Positions 56,004 to 64,000 of a DNA stretch of 64,000 bases are shown one piece after another. Where the stretch lies: positions 1,012,857 to 1,076,856 of the forward strand of contig CACVBU010000973.1 in the NCBI GenBank assembly GCA_902728285.1, read 5' to 3'. The notes under the pieces were generated by a model. That model was not told where the DNA came from. It saw only the letters and a list, made by a program, of their open reading frames with translations, and did no database searches. Source of the stretch: Clytia hemisphaerica. Its lineage: Eukaryota; Cnidaria; Hydrozoa; Leptothecata; Clytiidae. The first letter of the stretch is position 1. Each line of letters opens with the position of its first letter. The position numbers and the translations under genes are program-made.

Positions 56004-56462
56004 GAGGCGGGAGGCGGGAGGCTGAACCGGGAGCCGGGAGTCGGGAGGCTGAAATCGAAAGTGGGAGGCGGGAGGCTGAAAACGAAAGTGGGAGGCGGGA
56101 GGCTAAATCGAAAGTGGGAGGCGGGAGGCGGGAGGCTGAAAACGAAAGTGGGAGGCGGGAGGCTGAAATTGAAAGTGGGAGGCGGGAGGCGGGAGGCTGA
56201 AAACGAAAGTGGGAGGCGGGAGGCTGAAATTGAAAGTGGGGGGTGGGAGGCTAAAATCGAAAGTGGGAGGCGGGGGCTGAAAACGAAAGTGGGAGGCGGG
56301 AGGCTAAAATCGAAAGTGGGAGGCGGGAGGCGGGAGGCTGAAAACGAAAGTGGGAGGCGGGAGGCTGAAAACAAAAGTGGGAGGCGGGAGGCTGAAAACA
56401 AAAGTGGGAGGCGGGAGGCTGAAACAAAAGTGGGAGGCGGGAGGCTGAAAACAAAAGTGAGA
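56004..56462. repeat. 27-bp minisatellite, ~17 copies
   Basis: The unit is GTGGGAGGCGGGAGGCTGAAAACGAAA with small indels and ACGAAA/ACAAAA/TCGAAA variants. Long frames on both strands are by-products. Confidence 0.85.
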
Positions 56463-56873
56463 GGCTCAATTATAAGGCCACGCACAAACGTTTTTGGTCA
56501 AGGGATAGGTAACAAAGAGCTGAGAAAAATCAGATCATTTATTTTTTATAAACACACACAATCCATCAAAAAAAATATTTCAAATAGTATGTTATCATCC
56601 GTTTCCGTTCAAAAAAAGTGTTTCCCCGATTTACGTTTTCGGCAAAACATTCCCGAACGGATTTCTAGAACCTAGCATCGCTTATGGCTAGCGCTAAGCA
56701 AGTATTAGTTGTAATTCTGATCGGAATACTCTCAAATGATTACGCCAGTATCGACAAAATAACAATGAAAATCCTTTGTATGCGCGAATGAAAATGTTTT
56801 ACGCAATTACATTACGTCATTTTTTATTACTTTTTATGGTAATATAAAAACATTTGCTCTCGAAAGACAGATA

Positions 56874-56945
56874 CGGTTAATTAGCTCAGACGGTAGAGCA
56901 TCAGATATCAGGTCAGATGGTCCAGGGTTCGATTCCCCCATAAGT
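56874..56945 (+). repeat. tRNA-like sequence (SINE head)
   Basis: TTAGCTCAGACGGTAGAGCA and GGTTCGATTCCCCCATA give good A and B boxes, but the anticodon stem repeats TCAGA instead of pairing and the acceptor arms do not match. A functional tRNA is unlikely. Confidence 0.5.
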
Positions 56946-57097
56946 ATTTTTTTCTTTCCTAAACTAATCTATCCACAGGGATCAAAAATATTTCAGACCT
57001 AATCAAAAATATTGATTTTTCAAGCACGGAGGACGAGAAATTTATCTTTGTAAATAGCAGATCTTGTTGTTGTCCTTTAATCTTTTGATACTTTTGA

Positions 57098-57402
57098 CCC
57101 GGGGGGGGGGGGGTACTAAGGCAAAATGGGTTACGGGGATGCTCCGCTGGTCAGGATACCTTTTTTAACCTCCACGAGTCCCTGGTAGGGTCGCAAAAAC
57201 ACCAAAATAGAAAAATCAGTCCCTCGTAGGGTGCCTATTTTTGGAAAATTTGGGGAAAAAGTAGAAAATTTGAGAAAATTTTGGAATTTCAGTCCCATTC
57301 AGGGTCACTTTTTTCGCAAATTTCGAGTCCCACGTAGGGTCCATTTTTCGAACCTCGGCGGAGCACCCCCGTCGGTCGACAAGGGTAGTACCCCCCCCCG
57401 GG
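57098..57402. mobile_element. G-rich MITE with exact 8-bp duplication ACTTTTGA
   Basis: ACTTTTGA at 57090-57097 and 57403-57410. Ends are inverted CCCGGGGGGGGG..TACTA. The interior carries AGTCCCTGGTAGGGTCG / CAGTCCCATTCAGGGTC words. The 8-bp duplication suggests a hAT-type origin for the family also seen at 33667 and 59462. Confidence 0.7.
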
Positions 57403-58149
57403 ACTTTTGATACAATTTTCATCCAAAATCTGTCTTTGAATCACAAAGTTCCAATACACTTTCCTCGAGATATACATGGGGGATATTGGCAAAAAGGGGT
57501 ACGGATGCTCCGGGGGGGGGGGGGGGGTACTAGGTTTGCAAGGTGACAGGTATGTCCGAGGCAAAAATCGAAAATCGCCCCTTTGAGAGACAAAATTTTG
57601 ATGATTTTGGGACCCTTTGAGAGATTTTTTCCCTAAATTTAGTTTAAAAGTCTGTACTAGACGGACACGGTCCTCCGCCTAAGTGTTAAAAATTGGTTGG
57701 CTAGTCAGACAGGCTAATAACGTTTTTTCTGAAACAAATATTCTTTTGACACTTTTTGCCGGACAAAATCGGTTCGGAAAAACTGGAGCAACCTTCGATT
57801 GCCTTATCGGACTTTTTAGCTGTTGGACTAGAACATGTCGGATGCATGACTTTTGAAGACTCCTCCCCCCAGTTTGTGAAATCATCATTCTGAGCAGTTT
57901 TCCAAGAGAAAAATAAATAAAATCTGTATTTCCAATTAAATAAGACAGGCTATGAATTTTCGCATAGGAAATTGATTTTCTGTGTGTTTCTCAAGGGAAT
58001 AATAATCTTCTTTTTCAAAAAGAAAAATTCAACTAATGATTGCTCAAGGAATTTCAGTTATTTTGTATTTTTTGCAAGGGAAATACCTTTTCTTTCAAAA
58101 GAAAATCAATAAAGTGCTGTGATTTTCCTTGGAGAATACGACAGAAATG

Positions 58150-58912
58150 ATTTCCTTTGCAAATTAGCTATAGGGAACAATTGATTTTCCTTGAAAAATA
58201 CGTGAAAATTGATTTTCCTGGGAAAGAACGGAACAAAGGATTTTCCTTGGAAAATACGCAACAACTAATTTTCCTCAGAAAATACGGACCAGTGATTTTC
58301 CTTGGAAAATACGATCTAGTGATCTTCCTTGGAAAATACGTAATAACTAATTTTCCTTGGAAAATACGCAACAACTAATTTTCCTTGAAAAATACGCAAC
58401 AACTATTTTCCTCAGAAAATACGGACCAGTGATTTTCCTTGGAAAATACGGTCTAGTGATCTTCCTTGGAAAATACACAATAACTAAATTTCTTTGGAAA
58501 ATACACAACAACTAATTTTCCTTGGAAAATACGCAACAACTATTTTCCTCAGAAAATACGGACCAGTGATTTTCTTTGGAAAATACGCAACAACTAATTC
58601 TCCTTGGAAAATACGCAACAACTATTTTCCTCAGAAAATACGGACCAGTGATTTTCCTTGGAAAATACGGTCTAGTGATCTTCCTTGGAAAATACGCAAT
58701 AACTAATTTTCCTTGGAAAATACGCAACAACTATTTTCCTCAGAAAATACGGACCAGTGATTTTCCTTGGAAAATACGGTCTAGTGATCTTCCTTGGAAA
58801 ATACGCAATAACTAAATTTCCTTGGAAAATACGCAATAACTAAATTTCCTTGGAAAATACGCGATAACTAATTTTCCTTGGAAAATAAGGGACAACTAGT
58901 TTTCCTTGAATT
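58150..58912. repeat. Quasi-palindromic minisatellite of TTTTCCTTGGAAAATACG
   Basis: About 30 copies of an 18-bp core, TTTTCCTTGGAAAATACG, are separated by short spacers (CAACAACTA, GACCAGTGA, GTCTAGTGAT). TTTTCC/GGAAAA arms make each unit a potential hairpin. Spacer types follow a higher-order pattern of about 120-150 bp. Confidence 0.75.
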
Positions 58913-59261
58913 AATTATTTTAATCTTCTTATCTTCTAATCTTTCTTATCCTTTCGGGCTGACCTTCCAGCACAGCTGGTTTATTTCCTTTAATCCTAGG
59001 AAGCGTTTCTCTTTATAAAAATAACTTTACATAAAAATATAGCATGCTTTTGTTTCGAAACTGCTGATGCAAGATTTAATTACAAAAAAATATAACATGA
59101 TAGTTTTCGAGTGTTATATATATTTAGTGCAATCGGCTCTTGCATGTTGGAAATAATCTAAAATCATTTCTTTAAGAAGTCAATACCTTGACAGGGTAAA
59201 ATTATACAAGTCGTGGCAAAATAAAGGTCTCATGATAATCATTGTTCACTTCTCTTGCACA

Positions 59262-59352
59262 TCAGCTGCGTGGCCGAGTGGATAAGTCGATGAAACGGCA
59301 ACTTAAGGGTAATGATTATAGAGAGTTTGAATCCTATACGGGTGCGACGAAA
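59262..59352 (+). repeat. tRNA-Ser/Leu-like pseudogene or SINE head
   Basis: GCGTGGCCGAGTGGATAAG resembles the A box of class II tRNAs and AGAGTTTGAATCCTATAC a B box, about 50 bases apart, but arms do not pair fully. Confidence 0.4.
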
Positions 59353-59461
59353 ATTGTGTTATTTTGTCTGTTTTGTCAACATTGATCAAACTTTTTCTGG
59401 TTTCATGAGCTCTTATTGATATTTTTGAAAATTTCCGTTAAAATTTTAAGAAACAAAAATT

Positions 59462-59794
59462 GGGGGGGGGGGGGCAGTCAGGCAAATTGACCGACGCCGC
59501 GACGGGTATCTGCAGCGGTTTAGGCTATCTGATATTCCGATGGCGTATTGGCGGCTGCCCACGCTAAAGCTCTAAAGGAGCGGACCAATATAAAATATGC
59601 CGGACCTTTAGAGCAAAACGTGTCGTAGCATATTTCCACATCTGGTACCAGATAACGGTTAAGGGTATGTTTTCCAATTTATCAGAAATGCACTGTAAAG
59701 GGTGGACTTTTGATTTGATAAATGCACTGTAAGGGTGCGATTCTAAAAGCCAATTTTTTTGCCGCAAATACTGTCAATTGGTAACCCCCCCGGG
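59462..59794. mobile_element. G-rich MITE relative
   Basis: Begins with a run of 12 G then CAGTCAGGCAAATTG and ends AATTGGTAACCCCCCCGGG. Internal GTAAGGGT-type words agree with the family at 33667 and 57098. No clean target duplication seen. Confidence 0.45.
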
Positions 59795-60029
59795 AGTGTC
59801 ACCTCAGCTCAATGCAGTTTGATTCAAGTACAGTATTTCAAAATGGATCAGGTTGATTAGCGGGTGGAGAGTCAAGACTCAAGAGTTATGACTTTCCCTT
59901 GTCTTGAAAATCTATGTTCCAAAACTTTCAACTAAATCGAACGTGCACACCGCACTGGGCTCAACTTCAGATTTTCCCGTTATTAGAAGGCCCAATTGTA
60001 ACATTTCAAATATTTAGTATTAGGTAGCA

Positions 60030-60905
60030 AATATACTTTGTCCGTTTTGGCTGAAATTTGGTACACTTGTTCCTTGGGTGAATACCTGGGGGTGTTTTTA
60101 TCTTAATTTTTTCATTTTTTTATGTGCGTTAGAATAGTGTCCTCGTCCTAAGAGCCTTTCAAAATAAATAACTTAGGAGAAAGTTCCTCAAACCTTTTGT
60201 GGCTTTTGTTCACACGTTGCTCTGAAAAATTAATTTCCCACAATTTATCATATACGAAAATTGATTTTAAAATTTATCAATAAGATATTAAAGTTTTCTT
60301 GGGTTCACAAATGTTTACATATATCCCTATTCTTAAAGTCTACCATCATAGCTTTACAGTCAAATTTCAGCCAAATTTGACCATTTTTGCAGTCTCCAGG
60401 CTGCCCCAAAGTCTTAGCCTCGTTTTGGCGAAAAACTCGTCCCCAGGCCCCAAAAATCAAAATTTTCAAAAAATGAAAAAAATACCCCCAGATATTCACC
60501 CAAGGAACAAGTGTGCCAAATTTCAGCCAAATCGGACCGTTTTTAAAGTCTCCAGCTGCCAGCCTCGTTTGGTGAAAAACTCGTCCCCAGGTCCCAAAAA
60601 TCAAAATTTTCAAAAAATGAAAAAAACGCCCCCAGATATTCACCCAAGGAACAAGTGTGCCAAATTTCAGCCAAATCCGAATTTTTTGAAGTGTCCAGGC
60701 TGCCAGCCTCGTTTTGGTGAAAAACTCGTCCCAAGGCCCCAAAAATCAAAATTTTCAAAAAATGAAAAAAACACCCCCAGATATTCACCCAAGGAACAAG
60801 TGTGCCAAATTTCAGTCAAATCCGACCTTTTTTGAAGTGTCCAGCCTGCCCTAAAATTTTCGGACGGACATACATACATACAGACATACATACATACATA
60901 CACCA
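60030..60905. repeat. Tandem ~120-bp units with CAAGGAACAAGTGTGCCAAA, ending in ATACATAC tail
   Basis: At least four units (from ~60060; three well preserved at 60340-60840) contain AGGCTGCC, AAAACTCGTCCCCAGG, ATTCACCCAAGGAACAAG and TGTGCCAAATTTCAGCCAAA. The array closes with GGACGGACATACATACATAC repeats. Frames crossing it are spurious. Confidence 0.65.
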
Positions 60906-60919
60906 TAGCACACGAAAAG

Positions 60920-61200
60920 TCCATAGTGAGGACCTCATTCGCAACCCGTTAAAGTGAGGACCTACACAAAAAAGTCTATATCTTTAAATTAATGCAACCC
61001 ACGGTAATAAAATTTTAGGTGGGGTTAGAGTAGACACTAATACGTAAAACAGTCCTAATAACACACCCCTATCTTTTAATTCAAAAATCCGTTATACCAA
61101 GGACCTGTGTCTATTTTTTCGTTTATAAGTACCCGTTAAAGTGAGGACTTCCCGGATTTCAGAAAATTCGTGTGTACAAACATGCAATCTGAGGACTTGA
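60920..61200. repeat. Region of TTAAAGTGAGGACCT words
   Basis: GTGAGGACCTCATTC, GTGAGGACCTACAC and GTGAGGACTTCCC recur at irregular spacing. The inverse AGGTCCTCACTTTGCAAAA recurs at 63150-63930. They may be two parts of one large element extending past the right edge. Confidence 0.4.
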
Positions 61201-62157
61201 GTAAATGTTAATTATTAGTGACAGTCTGATTTGTTGTATAATGGAGGGTTGAGCACGAGTTTGTTGCGATGTAGTCAGAAGTAATTTTTAGAGATTTTAA
61301 ATCAAACTTCTTAAAGGATATTTGTGGGGTTTTTCCACTAGTCAGGAAGCATTTTCATCCTCAGAGCATAAGTCACTGTCTGGTAAAGAATAAACATCAA
61401 TCTTTAGAGATTTCTCTTTCATAATACGGCAGGGACATTATGCTTCAATAAACTTAAAAAAAAATCTTTTGTGCGAATTAATCAGACATTATCTGAAATT
61501 GCACCGCTAAGGCTCGATGAGAGAGGAGGTGCTCTGCAAGGGTCTAAAATTTAAGGAAAATACGAAATTATGGTAAACTTCAAAAAGTTTTGTCCTTAAC
61601 AAGGCAAATATTATCGAAAAATTACACCAGGCGAGCCATAATGATAGATTTTTAGACAATTCTTTCCTGGGTCGGTTTTAAAGACCTTAATTTTGGCCGC
61701 ACACGGTCGTTTCTAGAAAAAGCAAATTCAGGTTTTTTAAACAAAAAAATTTTTGGACGTCAAAATGACATTTTTTGTTACGTTTTATTTTTGAGCCGTC
61801 TGTAAGTGATCTGGAAAAATGAACGTGTAAATACAGACTTAAGGCGCTATCGGATTGAGGCTTTTAAATCATTTAAAATTTGTAGTTGATTGAGTCAATG
61901 AAATTTGTCGTACTTTGTTATAAAATTCGTAAATCACACCTCACAACTCTCATAGGAGCTAAATTTTCTCGTCTCAATAACTTTACTTATTGGTCAGCCA
62001 AGGGGACCCTTCAAATCCCTTCCGCGATTTTTTCCCCTCGGGTGGTCGTCGTCGTTAAGACTACTAAGTTTAAATCCTATTTCGGATTATTTTCGGAAAA
62101 CAAGTTATCGGAAAACTTTCATTAATAGAAATTAAAAATTAGAATAGAATAGAATTA
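61201..62157. other. Unassigned stretch
   Basis: AT-rich sequence with no recognised exon, terminal repeat or tandem structure. A frame at 61886-62125 (YWSAKGTLQIPSAIFSPR) lies directly upstream of the LINE remnant and may be part of it. Confidence 0.35.
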
Positions 62158-62298
62158 AAACATCATTAATAGATCTGATACTAACAAATGAAGAACACCA
62201 AGTCAATGACATCCAATACCTAGCTCCTCTAGACAAGAGTGACCACAGTGTGCTTTCTTTTTTATGTGAATGCTTTTCGACCCGAAAGTCTTAACCGA
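62158..62298 (+). pseudogene. LINE endonuclease C-terminal remnant
   Basis: Translated: TSLIDLILTNEEHQVNDIQY then LAPLDKSDHSVLSFLCEC. SLIDLIL(T)N..V..(I)..L.PL.KSDHS is the end of the APE endonuclease domain of non-LTR retrotransposons. A stop follows, then a foldback element. Confidence 0.75.
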
Positions 62299-62345
62299 GA
62301 GGTTTAATTATAATAAAGCAGATTTTACAGATTTTACAGATTTTA

Positions 62346-62577
62346 AAAGTCGGCAAAAATTGGCCAAAAGTACCCAAAAAGGCGATTTCGGGCTATCGAG
62401 TTCACCCCGAACGCGTGAATTCTGAGCCAACTAGAAATGGTATAACTCCAAATTTGGCAGGGAACTTTCCCTCGTCACCCTGAAGACTCCCTCAAAATTT
62501 GAGCTCGATTGGCACGCGTTCGGGATGAACCCGATAGCCCGAAATCACCTTTTGGGCATTTTTGGCCGACTTTTTAA
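62346..62577. mobile_element. 232-bp foldback MITE with ~70-bp arms
   Basis: Left arm AAAGTCGGCAAAAATTGGCC..GATTTCGGGCTATCGAGTTC..CCCGAACGCGTG, inverted with few mismatches on the right. It sits just after the LINE remnant. Confidence 0.65.
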
Positions 62578-62930
62578 GACGAAATGAAAGGTTGCCACGG
62601 GTCAGGGCACACTTGGGAAGGCCCAGGAACAATTTAGAACCCAGTGGAGTGGATGCAGCGTTCGGGCGGGCCCAAAGTCCGGGGTCTGGTAAAGTCAGTT
62701 TGACGACTTACAGGTGCTTCTGGGTAATTTTCTCCTCGTCTCTAACAGAAAGACATTTTATGGAAAAAAAGAGGAAAAATTGCAATAAATCAGCAAGTCC
62801 AAAAGGCTATCAGAGATCATCGGTACGGTACGAACACCGAGAAGAAATATGTAGAACCGAGTATGTCAATGCAGTAATCAGACCAAAAGATAACACAAGT
62901 CAAAAAAATCTCGAAAACGAACATAAGGAC

Positions 62931-64000
62931 ATGTTGACTTAAAAACTATTACACACTTTAACCAACCACAAGCTTTCTTGATCATTCAAAATTAATGGTA
63001 TTTTACTAAAATTTAGATAAAATTCTTGGGTTTCAAACATTACAGAACCCTCAGGTGAAAATTCAATATTTTCAGTTCCTCAATTTGTAGTGTGTCAAAG
63101 TTACAATGCAAAATCAAGGAAATTTTCAATCTGAATTTCGATCAAACTGAGGTCCTCACTTGCAAAAAATCTGTATTTAATCTTTTATGGCTACTTTCAT
63201 TTAGATTCGCGTTGCCATCATCTTTTCTAAGATGATTTTATCATGCTAGGAACATCTTACATGTTGACTTAAAAACAATTACAACTTTAACCAACCATAA
63301 ATCATCTTGATCATTCAAAATTCATGGTATTTTACTAAATTTTGGTAAAGTTCTTGTGTTTCAAATATTACAGAAGCTCTAAAAATCGTAAATATATTCT
63401 GGATGTAATTATTGACATTTTAATCATCATTACTTATTCCTGTTTGAAAGATGTAGGTAAAAATACAAAATGACTTCAGGTCCTCACTTTGTAGTGTGTC
63501 AAAGTTACAATGCAAATCAAGGAAATTTTCAATTTGAATTTCGATCAAAAGTGAGGTCCTCACTTTGCAAAAAAGGTGTGTTTTAATCTTTTAAGCATAA
63601 CTTTCAGTTAGATTGGCAATGCCATGTCATTCTAATATCATTTTATCACGCTAGGAACATCTTAAATGTTGAGTTAAAAACAATTACAACTTTAACCAAC
63701 CACAAAGCCATCTGATAATTTAAGATTAATAGTATTTCACTAAAATTTAGATAGAATTCTTTGCGTTTCAAACATTAGCAAGATCTGAAAGTCAGAAATT
63801 TATTCACCATGTATACCTTAATAAAAATGCAAATAATTTCAGGTCCTCACTTTGTAGTGTGTCAAAAAAACAATGCAAAGTCAATGAAATTTTTCGATCT
63901 GAATTTCGATCAAAAACTAAGGTCCTCACTTTGCAAAAAAAGTGTGTTTAATCTTTTATGCTACTTTCATTTAGATTCGCGTTCCCATTGTCTTTTCTAA
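62931..64000. repeat. Tandem array of ~330-400-bp units running off the right edge
   Basis: Unit starts near 62931, 63261 and 63668 (ATGTTGACTTAAAAAC). Each unit holds TTAACCAACCA, GTAGTGTGTCAAAGTTACAA, CTGAATTTCGATCAAA and GAGGTCCTCACTTTGCAAAA. The array is truncated by the window end. Confidence 0.65.

Noticed and set aside
55967..56675. Frames of 172 and 204 codons with Pro- or Gly/Arg-rich repeats
   Set aside because: They read through the 27-bp minisatellite on opposite strands and lack splice or start support.
60299..60924. 178-codon plus-strand and 145-codon minus-strand frames
   Set aside because: They cover tandem non-coding units that also occur at 21580-21970; the internal similarity is DNA-level.
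62562..62942. 126-codon plus-strand frame
   Set aside because: It starts in a foldback MITE arm and shows no domain or splice support.

Overview
The window is AT-rich, intron-rich, repeat-dense nuclear DNA of an animal. Introns have GT/AG borders and run from about 0.3 to 5 kb. The genes are metazoan in type: gamma-SNAP, a TRAF-family RING protein, an MFS transporter related to MFSD8, and a secreted cysteine-rich protein. Tc1/mariner-, pogo-, piggyBac- and hAT-like MITEs, a Penelope-type reverse transcriptase and LINE endonuclease remnants lie between and inside the genes. An early-branching invertebrate such as a sponge or cnidarian fits best, but the species cannot be fixed from sequence alone. 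I see no operons, CRISPR arrays or prokaryotic features.

Layout: (1) 1-2.3 kb, a piggyBac-like MITE and other repeats. (2) 2275-19374, minus strand, a ten-exon gene for a predicted 1345-residue secreted protein. It has a signal peptide, two tandem ~230-residue helical repeats, a short GPNGPDG-type segment, several unrecognised domains, a KEGGQSQEPG-type repeat and a cysteine-rich C-terminus. Its introns hold many MITEs. (3) 19.4-36.8 kb, a gene desert of repeat families, foldbacks, GTCGAACAA palindrome clusters, nested transposons and LINE fragments. (4) 36778-43803, minus strand, gamma-SNAP, eleven exons in consistent phase, 326 residues. (5) 44569-50441, minus strand, the 3' part of a TRAF-like gene (end of RING, one TRAF zinc finger, a transmembrane helix, a MATH domain) with a 1.1 kb minisatellite in an intron. 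(6) 52228-55512, plus strand, an MFS transporter whose frame is broken by a 2240-bp DNA element. (7) 55.5-64 kb, Penelope fragment, two minisatellites, tRNA-like SINE heads, G-rich MITEs, LINE remnant and a tandem array running off the right edge.

The most unusual object is the 2240-bp element at 52555-54794. It has ~45-bp terminal inverted repeats, an exact 9-bp target duplication, and one intact gene, which encodes a RecQ-like SF2 helicase with a cysteine cluster. It carries no visible transposase. The 9-bp duplication is three codons of the host transporter, so precise loss of the element would restore its frame. Second is the TRAF-like protein, whose MATH domain lies beyond a membrane helix in a region rich in N-glycosylation sequons.

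Exon limits were placed by reading splice sites and phase by eye. Transposon calls rest on visible inverted repeats and target duplications, not on database matches.
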